Of a stretch of 64,000 bases of DNA, positions 1 through 7,886 are shown piece after piece. The DNA is taken from contig JABTUS010000001.1 of assembly GCA_015075305.1 (NCBI GenBank), positions 310,001 through 374,000 on the forward strand, in the 5' to 3' direction. How positions within the stretch are numbered: the first letter of the stretch is position 1; every line of letters begins with the position of its first letter. Source of the DNA: Opitutaceae bacterium. Lineage in GTDB: Bacteria > Verrucomicrobiota > Verrucomicrobiia > Opitutales > Opitutaceae. The position numbers and the translations under genes are program-made. Under the pieces are notes generated by a model. The model did not search any database. It was not told where the DNA came from and saw nothing but the letters and a program-made list of their open reading frames with translations.

Positions 1-97
1 CCCTCCAGGCAAGCAAGCCGAGCAACTCGCGAAATTTCCACACCTCGGCCCAATAATGCACGCTCGAGCGCCGCGGACGAATGACAACGGGGTCCAT
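1..97 (-). CDS. ABC-2 type polysaccharide export permease, N-terminal fragment
   Basis: An ATG at 97 on the minus strand opens a frame that runs off the left edge after 32 codons. The peptide starts MDPVVIRPRRSS and continues with WKFRELLGLLAWR. This resembles the start of Wzm-type ABC-2 permeases, in which a VIRPRRG-like stretch is followed by an amphipathic (Y/F)RELL..L.WRD segment before the first membrane helix. Such permeases carry lipid-linked polysaccharide or O-antigen across the inner membrane with a Wzt ATPase, which would lie outside the window. The family is inferred from these few residues and the polysaccharide neighbours. Confidence 0.6.
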   Translation of the reverse strand, partial: MDPVVIRPRRSSVHYWAEVWKFRELLGLLAWR

Positions 98-451
98 ACA
101 ATTATCGGGAGTCAGAGGTCAGTTTATCATGGAGGGGCACGCTTTGTCGTGACCAGGCAACGCGCTCCGCGCAACAGCACCGGCTGATTCACCATTCGAT
201 CCATCAATTCACGACGCCGTTCCAAATTCCAATTTCAAACAATCATCGATCCGGTCACGACAGAGCGTGCCCCTCCAGTTGATAACCAATTCCTCCCTCC
301 GCGATCTCCGCGTCTCCGCGTGAAACTCTCCGTCTCCGTTATGCATCACCCGTCCCCCGGTCACGACGGAGCGTGCCCCTCCAGTTGAAAGAGAAATCTC
401 TTCCTCCGCGTCCTCGCGCCTTCGCGTTTAATCCTCCGACTTCCGACCTCC
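98..451. repeat. Mosaic intergenic repeat tract 1
   Basis: No gene. From left to right: a short GTCAGAGGTCA run, a MITE-like unit (131-276), a reverse B module (tandem CTCCGCG, about 290-335), a reverse A arm (359-382) and a D module (CTTCGCGTTTAA, about 419-440) that ends 11 bp before the stop of the next minus-strand gene. Confidence 0.85.
131..276. repeat. MITE-like unit, copy 1
   Basis: A forward 24-bp arm beginning GGAGGGGCACGCTTTGTCG (131-154) faces its reverse complement (253-276) across a core of about 98 bp. The core contains CATTCGATCCATCAA and AACAATCATCGATC, shared with nine other copies in the window. There is no ORF inside. Confidence 0.8.
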
Positions 452-1645
452 TCACCTCCGGCGCAGGCAGTCCTGCGCCGCCTCGACGATCCGCGGTCGA
501 ATGGCCTGCCAGGTCCACTTATTCTGAAACGCCTTGAACGCCCGATCCGCCATCTCCGCGGCCTCTCTCGGATTGGCCAGGATGCCGTTGCAGGCTTCCG
601 CAAACGCCGTGTCGCTGTCGGCCAGGCGCAGGTGCACGCGGTCGGTCACCTCGTAGCCGAACGCGCCGAGCGAGGTCGCCACCACAGGGCATTTCCTAGC
701 AAAACCCTCCGCGATCTTGATGCGCGTCCCTCCGCCCTCGCGGACCGGCACGATCATGAGCGACCAGGTGGCGATCTCCGCCGCCGCATCCGCCACGAAA
801 CCGAGCCTGTCGACGTCCGGTGCATCCGGCACGTCCAGCAACTCGCTGCCGCGTCCAGCCAGCCGCAGCCGCGCCTGAGGGAAAGCCCTCTTGATCTGCG
901 GCCACACCAGCCTCCAGAACCATTCCACCCCGCGGCGATTCGGTGCGTACGAATAGAGCCCGATGAAACCCACGCGAAAGAATTCATCGGCGTTCCGCGA
1001 AGGTTCGTGCGCCGGCGCATCGTAGCCATTGGGGATGACGTGCATGCGTTCGCCGCCGCCCAGGTAGGCCTTGTCCGCCTCGCTGCAGACTGAAAGCGTG
1101 CTGAAGCGCTCCGGGAACAGGACCTCGCGCCGCTTCAGGGACGCCTCCTCCAGGCGCAGTTTGCCCCTCGCCAGCCAACCCCGCACCGCCTGTCGCGCCG
1201 AACGCGCATAGGTGCTGGGCACGTCATCGATGTCGAGGTGCGTGCGCGGCCAGTTCCAGATGCCGAGGATGTTGGCGGTCCTTGAATTGAAAACCCAGAC
1301 GAGATCGTAGGCGCCCAGCGAGGCCATGAACCGCTGCCGCTCAGCCGGATCCACGCTTAGCCCGTGCACGTTCATGAACCGCGGATCCAGCATGCGACGC
1401 AGCTTGGCGGCCACGGAGCGATTCGGGGTGGAAAGCCCGGGGACGACCTGTCCGACGGCAAACTCCTCCGCGGTCAGCCGCCGCGCCTCGGCATCGTCAG
1501 CCGCCGACCCGACAACGGAAACCGTTACCGGCCCCAGCGTGCCCAATGCGCGCGCCAGATTGAGCGACCGAATCTGCCCACCAAAGCTCCCTCCGTGAGG
1601 CCAGGATGAACCGACAAAAAGTATTCGCGGACCGCAGATGCTCAT
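452..1645 (-). CDS. GT4-type glycosyltransferase
   Basis: A 397-residue retaining glycosyltransferase of GT-B fold, expected to add one sugar to the growing polysaccharide repeat at the cytoplasmic face of the inner membrane. The N-terminus has the FVGSSWPHGGSFGGQIRSL type of acceptor-binding loop seen in GT4 enzymes. Near residue 205 is VIPNGYD, and around residue 300 VREGGGTRIKIAE, the E..GGGTR nucleotide-sugar signature. The frame extends to a TTG at 1651, but the ATG at 1645 (MSICGPRILFV) is preferred. It follows the nucleotide-sugar dehydrogenase at a distance of 240 bp, all of it repeat sequence. The donor and acceptor cannot be predicted. Confidence 0.85.
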   Translation of the reverse strand: MSICGPRILFVGSSWPHGGSFGGQIRSLNLARALGTLGPVTVSVVGSAADDAEARRLTAEEFAVGQVVPGLSTPNRSVAAKLRRMLDPRFMNVHGLSVDPAERQRFMASLGAYDLVWVFNSRTANILGIWNWPRTHLDIDDVPSTYARSARQAVRGWLARGKLRLEEASLKRREVLFPERFSTLSVCSEADKAYLGGGERMHVIPNGYDAPAHEPSRNADEFFRVGFIGLYSYAPNRRGVEWFWRLVWPQIKRAFPQARLRLAGRGSELLDVPDAPDVDRLGFVADAAAEIATWSLMIVPVREGGGTRIKIAEGFARKCPVVATSLGAFGYEVTDRVHLRLADSDTAFAEACNGILANPREAAEMADRAFKAFQNKWTWQAIRPRIVEAAQDCLRRR

Positions 1646-1886
1646 GGGCAAAAACGAGAAGAAGAGGTCAGTCCGTGGCTCGGGCTTCCAGCCCGCAGTC
1701 AGCTTTAGAGATTAAACAGAGGGCCTCACGCGGAGTCGCGGAGCACGCGGAGAAATCGGATGCGAAAAAACTCTTCTCCGCGTGCTCCGCGTCTCCGCGT
1801 GAAATTTCCGCGCCACGCGTCGCGCGTTCCCAGGTCACGACAAAGCGTGCCCCTCCAGTTGACAAGGCGAACCTCCGACCTCCGTC
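1646..1886. repeat. Mosaic intergenic repeat tract 2 with long inverted repeat
   Basis: Contains the GGGCTTCCAGCCCGCAGTC motif (about 1685-1703), a forward B module (about 1728-1755), a reverse B module (about 1774-1801) and a reverse A arm (1833-1856). The two B modules form an inverted repeat of about 28 bp with one mismatch around a loop of about 20 bp. Transcribed from either strand it would give a strong hairpin. Confidence 0.8.
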
Positions 1887-3173
1887 CTACGCCTTCCGCA
1901 CCTGCCCTGGCGTCGTGCGCACGGGCGCCATCGCGTTGCGCGTATCGATGATGCACGGCGCCCAGTCGGCCAGTTCCTGATAGTTCACGGACGCGTGGTT
2001 CGTCGCCAGCAGCACCGCGTCGAAGGACGCGATCGTTGCGCGATCCCACGCGACCGACTTCGTGCCCGCCCACTGCGGGTGCTCCCGCGTGGGTTTGATC
2101 ACAGGCACATAGGGGTCGTGATACGAAACCAGCGCCCCCCGCTGCTTGAGCATTTCCATCAGCACGTAGCTCGGCGATTCACGATCGTCGTCCACATTCG
2201 GCTTGTAGGCCAGTCCAAGCACCAGCACCCGGCTGCCGCGCACGGGCTTGCTGCGCTCGTTGAGTGCATCGGCAACCTGATGGATCACATGCTCCGGCAT
2301 GGCGGTGTTGATCTCGCCCGCCAGTTCAATGAAGCGCGTGTGCTGACCATATTCGCGCGCCTTCCAGGTCAGATAAAAGGGATCGATCGGAATGCAATGC
2401 CCCCCCAGTCCCGGCCCCGGGTAAAACGCCATGAAGCCGAAAGGCTTGGTCTTCGCGGCATTGATAACCTCCCAGACATCGATGCCCATCGCCGCGTAAA
2501 CCACCTTGAGCTCGTTCACCAAAGCGATGTTCACTCCGCGGAAGGTGTTCTCGAGCAGCTTGGTGGCCTCGGCGACGCGACACGAGGAGACCGGCACGAG
2601 TGTTTTGATCGCTATCGAGTAGAGCTCGGTCGCCCGCTTCAAACAGGCCGGCGTAAAGCCGCCCACCACCTTGGGGATCGTGGCTACCACGCTTTGCGGA
2701 TTGCCCGGATCCTCGCGTTCCGGTGAGAACGCCAGATGAAAATCGGTCCCGGCCTTCAATCCCGAGCCCTTTTCGAGCACACCCCGCAGATCCTCATCGG
2801 TCGTGCCCGGATAGGTTGTCGATTCAAGCACGACAACCGTGCCCTTCTGCAGGTGCGGCGCGATGGCCTTGCCGGTTTCCGTGATGAAGGAGATGTCCGG
2901 CTCACGGTTCTTGTTGAGCGGGGTCGGCACGCAGATGATCACCGCGGAAACACCACGGATGCGGGCGAAATCCGTGCTCGCCTCGAAGCGCCCCGCCTTG
3001 CGTTCGGTGGCGATGGCATCACCGGTGATATGCTTGATGTAACTCCTCCCGCTGTTCAGTGCCTCCACCTTGGAAGGATCGATGTCCAGACCAAGAACCT
3101 TCGCGCCCGAGCGCGCAAACTGCAGGGAAAGCGGAAGCCCGACATAGCCGAGCCCGACGATGGAGATGTTCAT
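1887..3173 (-). CDS. wbpA: UDP-N-acetyl-D-glucosamine 6-dehydrogenase (WbpA/WecC-type)
   Basis: A 428-residue NAD-dependent UDP-sugar dehydrogenase that oxidises C6 of a UDP-HexNAc to the uronic acid. The Rossmann motif GLGYVGLPLS is at residues 7-16, the middle domain has EATKLLENTFR with Lys205, and the catalytic cysteine is Cys260 in GPGLGGHCIPIDP. Length and motifs fit the WbpA/WecC branch better than the UDP-glucose dehydrogenase branch; the substrate is inferred from this and from the WbpB/D/E-like genes at 45.4-48.4 kb, which would use its product. The start is the ATG at 3173. No strong ribosome-binding site is visible. The gene stands apart from its partners, between two repeat tracts. 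Confidence 0.88.
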   Translation of the reverse strand: MNISIVGLGYVGLPLSLQFARSGAKVLGLDIDPSKVEALNSGRSYIKHITGDAIATERKAGRFEASTDFARIRGVSAVIICVPTPLNKNREPDISFITETGKAIAPHLQKGTVVVLESTTYPGTTDEDLRGVLEKGSGLKAGTDFHLAFSPEREDPGNPQSVVATIPKVVGGFTPACLKRATELYSIAIKTLVPVSSCRVAEATKLLENTFRGVNIALVNELKVVYAAMGIDVWEVINAAKTKPFGFMAFYPGPGLGGHCIPIDPFYLTWKAREYGQHTRFIELAGEINTAMPEHVIHQVADALNERSKPVRGSRVLVLGLAYKPNVDDDRESPSYVLMEMLKQRGALVSYHDPYVPVIKPTREHPQWAGTKSVAWDRATIASFDAVLLATNHASVNYQELADWAPCIIDTRNAMAPVRTTPGQVRKA

Positions 3174-3880
3174 GGGAATGAATGATGCTGAGAGGAAAAG
3201 TTGTCCTGATAAAGTGAATGTCCTGAGGGATAGCCCCCATCATCGGCACGATCCGCCCCCGGCTCAACCCCGATTGATGGCAGAGGTCGGAGCGGAACCA
3301 GCGGGTCAGCGATCAAAGTTTTTCCAATTGGAGGGGCACGCTCCGTCGTGACCAGGGGACGCGCGTCGCGCAACTACGTCAGATTTTCTCACGCAAAGAC
3401 GCGAAGGCGCGAAGCAGAGAGGACAATTCCGACTGACCTTTGACCGCTGACCTCCGCCCACAGAGCGCCAAAGGCGCGGACCATGCCAGCCCATGGCAAC
3501 GCCATGGGTATTGGTGGTTACATCAATCGTGAGCCCTGAAGGGGCGACTCAAGGTACATCGCCGAGAAAACGGACGCGTCAAAAAAATCCATTGGGGCAC
3601 GCTCCGTCGTGACCAGGGGACGCGCATCGCGCAACAACGCCGGCTGATTCGTCATTCGATCCATCAATTCAAGACGCCGTTCCAAATTCCGATTTCAAAC
3701 AATCATCGATCCGGTCACGACAAAGCGTGCCCCTCCAGGTGAAAACAAGTTCGTCTTCTCCGCGCCCTCCGCGTCTCCGCGTGAGACCCTTCCGACCTCT
3801 GACCTCAGTATTCCAACTTCCAATTGACCTCAAGATGACTGCGGGCTGGAAGCCCGAGCCGCGCGTGGAAATCCAGCCTC
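3174..3880. repeat. Mosaic intergenic repeat tract 3
   Basis: About 700 bp without a gene. It holds a forward A arm (3330-3353), a stretch with TTTTCTCACGCAAAGACGCG, a second element (about 3460-3560) pairing GAGCGCCAAAGGCGCGGACC, CCATGGCAACGCCATGG and GAGCCCTGAAGGGGCG, a MITE-like unit (3594-3736), a reverse B module, and the GACTGCGGGCTGGAAGCCCG motif (about 3839-3858). Confidence 0.85.
3594..3736. repeat. MITE-like unit, copy 2
   Basis: The forward arm is truncated by about 3 bp at its outer end (3594-3614) and the reverse arm is complete (3713-3736). The core matches copy 1 closely, including the GATCCATCAATTCA and AACAATCATCGATC stretches. Confidence 0.75.
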
Positions 3881-4867
3881 CTACGGCAGCGAGGCCCTGA
3901 GTGAGTCATGCATCGCCTGCAAATCGCTGATCGAGCGCGTGGCAAGGTTCTCAGCCGGAGTCGCGTCGCGACCCAAAAGGTCCTGCAAGAGCTGAATCCT
4001 CCCAATCAACTGACCGATTTGCTGGCCCTCCCTGCGCCCCTCCTGCTGACCTTCCTGTCGGCCTTCCTGTCTGTACTGTTCGGCAATGGTCATGGCGTTG
4101 TCCTTGATGGCTGCTGTTTTGAGTGTGTTCAGTTTCCGATTGATCGTCGTTTTGTCAAATTCACCCACGCCCACGATATAACGCAGTATCCGCTCCATGT
4201 GGCTGGGTGTAAGGTCAAGCAGGAGCGCTTCGTCCCAAACAAGGTCACTCATCAGATCTCCCGTTCGTTCAGCCTTGAGCACCCGCAGTGTGAGCGTGCC
4301 CAGCGACGTTCCGGTGATTTCCGTGAAGGGCAGCGCCGCCAATTGGATCAGCCCATACATGAAATCAGGCACGTACTGGGATAGGGGAGATTTTCCGAAA
4401 TCAGCGGCTTCGCCTGAAGCATCGAGCAGGGCATGAAAACGAGGAACAATTGACCAAGCCTGATTGTTCTGCGCCAAGACCATCGGCAGGATTGGCGGCA
4501 ATGCCAGTGACAACGGATGAGCCGCACGATACTTCTGCCAGATCCGGGTTTGGTAGGTCAGCAGGCGCAAAGCAATCCATCGGTCCTCGCGGCGCTGATG
4601 CTCAAAAAGCAGGTAGACAAATGCATCAGCTGTGGCTGATATCCGATGAGCGGCTTGCAGCCCTACCCGATAGAGCAGATCACTTTCCGAGGAACGAAGT
4701 TCATCGTCGATAAATGAACCTGATTCCAATCTCAGACTTTCCCAGTCAATGATCGCAACGATCGCCGGCGGAAAATGCGTCCGGAAAAATGCCCTGGCGG
4801 TGTTCCTGTCCCCAAAACTCGATTTGAAGAGCTTGTCATGGGGCTGGTGCAAACGTTCGTCCGGCAT
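3881..4867 (-). CDS. Rpn-family recombination-promoting nuclease (PD-(D/E)XK)
   Basis: A 328-residue protein of the Rpn/transposase_31 family, PD-(D/E)XK DNA endonucleases that promote RecA-independent recombination. It begins with the family hallmark PHDKLFKSSFGD (residues 9-20). The putative catalytic residues are Asp63 in SESDLLYRV and Glu89/Gln91 in FEHQRRED, followed by LRLLTYQTRIW. The C-terminus has the usual low-complexity (R/Q)EGQ run near residue 275 before a short coiled segment. The ATG at 4867 is the natural start. It lies beside an IS110 element and two toxin-antitoxin pairs in a repeat-rich patch, consistent with a mobile accessory gene rather than a part of polysaccharide synthesis. 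Confidence 0.88.
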   Translation of the reverse strand: MPDERLHQPHDKLFKSSFGDRNTARAFFRTHFPPAIVAIIDWESLRLESGSFIDDELRSSESDLLYRVGLQAAHRISATADAFVYLLFEHQRREDRWIALRLLTYQTRIWQKYRAAHPLSLALPPILPMVLAQNNQAWSIVPRFHALLDASGEAADFGKSPLSQYVPDFMYGLIQLAALPFTEITGTSLGTLTLRVLKAERTGDLMSDLVWDEALLLDLTPSHMERILRYIVGVGEFDKTTINRKLNTLKTAAIKDNAMTIAEQYRQEGRQEGQQEGRREGQQIGQLIGRIQLLQDLLGRDATPAENLATRSISDLQAMHDSLRASLP

Positions 4868-5010
4868 TCATCGATCAGCTCGACTGAACGTAGACGAAAT
4901 ACAAGGCATTAATGCAATTGTAATGCGACATTGCCAGCAACCTCCGATATCACCCATCTCAATCTCCCCACTTCTCAGTGTCCTCCAGCCTCTCCGCGAT
5001 CTCCGCGTCT
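4868..5010. repeat. Mosaic repeat remnant interrupted by IS110
   Basis: An upstream AT-richer spacer leads into the left half of a reverse B module (about 4990-5010, ending CTCCGCGTCT). The right half, CCGCGTGAAACTCTCCG, resumes at 6257. Joining 5010 to 6257 restores the repeat as found uninterrupted at about 296-332. Confidence 0.8.
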
Positions 5011-5040
5011 TGTATGTCCAATTTCGTGAACAAGAGGGGA

Positions 5041-5102
5041 GTGACAAAGGCCGCCGCCGAGAATGGGCCATTTGGCTCGTCGGAGGCGGCGGCCTTTGTC
5101 AC
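5041..5102. repeat. 18-bp perfect inverted repeat inside the IS110 left end
   Basis: GTGACAAAGGCCGCCGCC (5041-5058) is exactly complementary to 5085-5102, with a 26-nt spacer. It lies in the left non-coding region, upstream of the transposase. It could be the 5' stem of the guide RNA, or a barrier to transcription entering from outside. Confidence 0.85.
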
Positions 5103-5307
5103 AGTAGATTTGGCCTTGGATGAGCGAACCTCTTCCAAGGTCGCCAGGGCGCGTGTTCGGCCGGCCGCCGGACACGCGGCAGGGCAGGAAGATCGATTCG
5201 CGCCAAGAGGCTCGACCTCGCCGCGGAGCAATGATCCCTGTCCTGTGCCTGGTTTAACTCGAACCGCTGGAAGAGCCTTGAGCTCGCATCGCAAGAAGGA
5301 GCATACC
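5103..5307 (+). ncRNA. Candidate IS110 bridge RNA
   Basis: The left non-coding region upstream of the transposase contains, in the order known for the IS621 bridge RNA, four short stretches matching target and donor. These are CGCGT at 5150-5154 (same as the target left flank, 5004-5008), CACGCGG at 5173-5179 (complement of the target right flank, 6257-6263), ACCGCTG at 5263-5269 (same as the IS right end, 6248-6254) and CATAC at 5302-5306 (complement of the IS left end, 5012-5016). The first pair lies in a hairpin (CGCGTGT 5150-5156 with ACACGCG 5172-5178). Three matches abut the CT core; the left-end match is one base away. The RNA boundaries are not known. Confidence 0.5.
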
Positions 5308-6243
5308 ATGCCCGCAAATGTGTCACCCAACTACGTTGGACTGGATATTTCCAAGGACCAACTCGATTACTGCTTGAGCGAAACTGCTGAAGGCCGCTGT
5401 GCCAACACCCCCGCAGGTCGCTCTGAACTCATCCAAAGAATCCGCTCCGTACCAAATCCCCGCGTTGTGTGCGAAGCCAGCGGCGGCTACGAAAAGCTAA
5501 TCGTCGCAGAACTGCTGCAAGCGGGCATTGAGGTGTGTGTCGTGCAACCAGGACGATGTCGCGCGTTTGCCTATGCGGAGGGCTTGCTGGCTAAGACCGA
5601 TCGTATCGATGCCCGCATGCTGCGTCGCTTCGGGGAGAAAATGAATCCGCGCCTGGCTGTGCCGGCCGATCCGGCTTCGGCTACCTTGCGCGAGATGCTT
5701 GAACATCGCCGGCAATTGACCACCCAACTCGTGGAGGTGAATGCCCGCCTCTCCTTGGCTGGACCGACCCTGCGACACCTGCTGACGACCCAACAGAAGT
5801 TTCTCGCTCAGCAGATTGCCAAGGTCGAAAAACTCATCGACCAACTCATCGATCAGGATCCCGATCTCAAGCACAAGTCTCAACGGCTCCAGCAGGTCAA
5901 GGGCATCGGACCTGTGCTCGCTGCCACGGTTCTGGCCTACGTCCCTGAATTGGGCCAGATCGAATCCGCGCAGCTCTCGGCCTTGCTGGGTGTCGCACCC
6001 CACGCGGCCGATTCCGGCCACACCTGCGCACCCCGTCACGTACGCGGCGGGCGCGCACCCGTCCGACATGTCCTGTACATGGCCGCCGTCTCGGCATCCC
6101 GCTCCAATCCAATTCTCGCCGCCTTCTACCAGCGACTTCGCGCCAACGGCAAACCAGCCAAGGTCTGTCTCGTCGCCGTCATGCGGAAGATGGCCTGCCT
6201 GATGAATCATCTCCTTCAAGACCCTGATTTTGTTCTTGCCTGA
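5308..6243 (+). CDS. IS110-family transposase (DEDD recombinase)
   Basis: A 311-residue transposase starting at the ATG at 5308, preceded by AAGAAGGAG. The upstream frame is open to 4978 but crosses the IS end, so it is not used. The N-terminal RuvC-like domain shows the DEDD tetrad Asp13 (VGLDISK), Glu56 (VCEASGG) and Asp98/Asp101 (KTDRIDARM). The C-terminal domain has a helix-hairpin-helix (KGIGPVLAATVLA, about 198-210) and the conserved serine motif ADSGH (Ser236) followed by RHVRGGRAPVR. All expected catalytic residues are present, so it looks functional. It would cut and join at CT cores under guide RNA control. Confidence 0.93.
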   Translation: MPANVSPNYVGLDISKDQLDYCLSETAEGRCANTPAGRSELIQRIRSVPNPRVVCEASGGYEKLIVAELLQAGIEVCVVQPGRCRAFAYAEGLLAKTDRIDARMLRRFGEKMNPRLAVPADPASATLREMLEHRRQLTTQLVEVNARLSLAGPTLRHLLTTQQKFLAQQIAKVEKLIDQLIDQDPDLKHKSQRLQQVKGIGPVLAATVLAYVPELGQIESAQLSALLGVAPHAADSGHTCAPRHVRGGRAPVRHVLYMAAVSASRSNPILAAFYQRLRANGKPAKVCLVAVMRKMACLMNHLLQDPDFVLA

Positions 6244-6405
6244 AAACACCGCTGCTCCGCGTGAAACTCTCCGATTCCCGACCTCTGATATCCACCTTGC
6301 AATTGGCCTAATGACGACTGCGGGCTGGAAGCCCGAGCCACCCCCTCCCCCCATCGCTCATCCTCCGCGTCCTCGCGCCTCCGCGTTTAGCCCTCCGGCA
6401 TCTGG
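6244..6405. repeat. Mosaic repeat tract between IS110 and the ParE-like gene
   Basis: After the IS end the interrupted B module resumes. Then follows an 81-bp block (6261-6341) recurring almost exactly at 7113-7193, with the GACTGCGGGCTGGAAGCCCG motif. A D-like module (about 6379-6398) ends 7 bp before the ParE-like stop codon. Confidence 0.85.
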
Positions 6406-6717
6406 TCAGAATCCAGTCGATTGACCCTTCTTCAGCTCCGACTTGATCCATCGCGGATTTCGCCGGCAATCAAGCACGCGCCAGACACGGATTTCATCGC
6501 CAGAGATGTCATAGTAGACCCCGAACGGAAATCGCTTGGACAAAAGTCGATGATAGCCAAAGAGACGACGATGAATGCCGGCATAAAGGCGAAGCGCCTC
6601 AATATCGGAGTAGAGCGAATCGAGAAAATAGGATCCAACCCCAACCTGCTGTCGTTCATAGAAACGGAAGCCGTCCAACAAGTCGGCTTCCGCCAGGCTG
6701 AGTAGTCGAAGCGTCAC
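6406..6717 (-). CDS. ParE/RelE-superfamily toxin
   Basis: A 103-residue protein with the compact RelE/ParE fold signature: an N-terminal helix AEADLLDGFRFYERQQVG, a central HRRLFGYHRLLSKRFPFGVYYD segment and the strand-forming DEIRVWRVLDCRRNP near the end. Members inhibit gyrase or cleave mRNA; the sequence does not say which. It starts with GTG at 6717, and the GTGA overlaps the stop of the upstream antitoxin gene, so the two are translationally coupled. The pair sits between two direct copies of an 81-bp repeat block. Confidence 0.87.
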   Translation of the reverse strand: MTLRLLSLAEADLLDGFRFYERQQVGVGSYFLDSLYSDIEALRLYAGIHRRLFGYHRLLSKRFPFGVYYDISGDEIRVWRVLDCRRNPRWIKSELKKGQSTGF

Positions 6718-6941
6718 GCTGGCCTGACGGCTTTGCGCCGTATCCGCTTCTTTGCTTCCTCCCAGTCCGTGAAGGTCGCCCCGCCGGTACTCACCGCGCG
6801 TTCCGCATCCCTTAGTGCATCTGCGTGCCAGGCAGGAGAGTCAAACTGATCCTCTTCGCGGCTCAAGTCCACCCAAAGCGCCTCCATTGCTTGAAGCTTT
6901 TCAAGGCGGGACATCTTCTTCAAAGGGAAAACGGTGGCCAT
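6714..6941 (-). CDS. Addiction-module antitoxin component
   Basis: A 75-residue protein of the putative addiction module component type: KMSRLEKLQAMEALWVDLSRE at the N-terminus, then a short linker, and a basic C-terminal FTDWEEAKKRIRRK. This is the usual partner of ParE-like toxins, and the order, antitoxin then toxin with a 4-bp overlap, is typical. It would neutralise the toxin and repress its own promoter. The ATG at 6941 follows AGATTTCCTCT and has no strong ribosome-binding site. Confidence 0.83.
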   Translation of the reverse strand: MATVFPLKKMSRLEKLQAMEALWVDLSREEDQFDSPAWHADALRDAERAVSTGGATFTDWEEAKKRIRRKAVRPA

Positions 6942-7475
6942 AGAGGAAATCTAGACCGACAATACGACATGGCAAGCGGTCTCGTGCCTCCCGCCGGGAC
7001 ATGCCGGAGTTCAGAGTTCAGCAGTCAGAAGTCAGCACTTTGACTTCTGACCTTGCCCTCCGACATCTGACCACCGATCGCCTTCCTCCCTCCGCGATCT
7101 CCGCGCCTCCGCGTGAAACCCTCCGATTCCCGACCTTTGATATCCACCTTGCAATTGACCTCAAGGCGACTGCGGGCTGGAAGCCCGCAGTCACCTTCGG
7201 AGATCAAACGGAATTTCTCACGCGGAGCCGCGGAGATCGCGGAGAGAGGAAATCGGTCAAAGGTCTGTCGGAATTGTCCTCTCTGCTTCGCGTCTTTGCG
7301 TCTTCGCGTGAGAAAATCTGACGTAGTTGCGCGACGCGCGTCCCCAGGTCACGACGGAGCGTGCCCCTCCATTCTCAACTGACCTCAGACTTCCGACCTC
7401 CGACCTCTCATCCCCCGGCTCCCCTTCGCTCTTCCTCCGCGTCCTCGCGCCTTCGCGTTTAACCCCTCCGCCCCC
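6942..7475. repeat. Mosaic intergenic repeat tract between the two toxin-antitoxin pairs
   Basis: Contains GTCAGAAGTCAG-like runs (about 7010-7060), a reverse B module (about 7090-7118), the 81-bp block copy (7113-7193), a forward B module (about 7218-7252), a reverse A arm (7347-7370) and a D module (7451-7470) that ends 5 bp before the VapC stop. The stretch 7218-7370 recurs at 8243-8392. This is one of the few tracts where a reverse module precedes a forward one. Confidence 0.85.
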
Positions 7476-7886
7476 TCAGCCGGGATGACGCAGCGCAAGC
7501 GGCCGGCTTCCGAATCGTCGATAAACCGTGAAATGAGCGGAATCGGTCGTGATCACCGTGGCGCGCGGAAACATTTCCGCCAAACGCACAACAGCAGCGT
7601 CACAGAAATCCATTTGCGCGTACTTCGCGCTGAGTGCGCGCAGGTGAGCCATGTGCTCCGGCAGGATGGGCACCACGCGCAAAGCCCCGGCGTCGACAAG
7701 ACCGTAGAGGCGGTCCACCGCATTGCGCGAACGCCCCAACAGCCAGGCTGCTTCCGCGATCACTGACTCACAGGTGATCAGCGGCGGCGCAATGGCCGCC
7801 AGTGCCGCAACGCTCCAGTCATGCCACTGGTCCCGGGAATTGATCCAGCCCACCAGCGGTCCTGTGTCAGCGATGAAATCAGCCAC
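7476..7886 (-). CDS. vapC: VapC-like PIN-domain toxin ribonuclease
   Basis: A 136-residue PIN-domain protein. The acidic residues of the metal-binding site are visible: Asp in IADTGPLVGW near the N-terminus, Glu in ESVIAEAAWLLGR, Asp in QMDFCDAAVVRLAE, and Asp in VITTDSAHF. A longer frame starts at 7955, but the GTG at 7886 is preferred. It gives the normal PIN start (ADFIADTG) and overlaps the end of the antitoxin gene (GTGGCTGA), the common coupled arrangement. The module is bracketed by direct repeats of about 150 bp. Target RNA unknown. Confidence 0.85.
   Translation of the reverse strand: MADFIADTGPLVGWINSRDQWHDWSVAALAAIAPPLITCESVIAEAAWLLGRSRNAVDRLYGLVDAGALRVVPILPEHMAHLRALSAKYAQMDFCDAAVVRLAEMFPRATVITTDSAHFTVYRRFGSRPLALRHPG

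Larger units (their letters stand above)
5011..6256 (+). mobile_element. IS110-family insertion sequence, complete
   Basis: The ends are defined by the repeat copy it interrupts. Left flank CTCCGCGTCT ends at 5010 and right flank CCGCGTGAAACTC starts at 6257, with a CT dinucleotide at 5009-5010 and again at 6255-6256. IS110 elements recombine at such a dinucleotide core and make no longer target duplication, which fits. The element is 1246 bp, with one transposase gene, about 297 bp of left non-coding DNA and only 13 bp after the stop codon. That layout is the IS110-group arrangement, with the guide RNA on the left, rather than the IS1111 arrangement. No terminal inverted repeats are evident, as expected. 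Confidence 0.85.

Noticed and set aside
4978-5307. N-terminal extension of the IS110 transposase
   Set aside because: It would begin outside the element and cross the guide-RNA region; the ATG at 5308 has a good ribosome-binding site and gives the family start.
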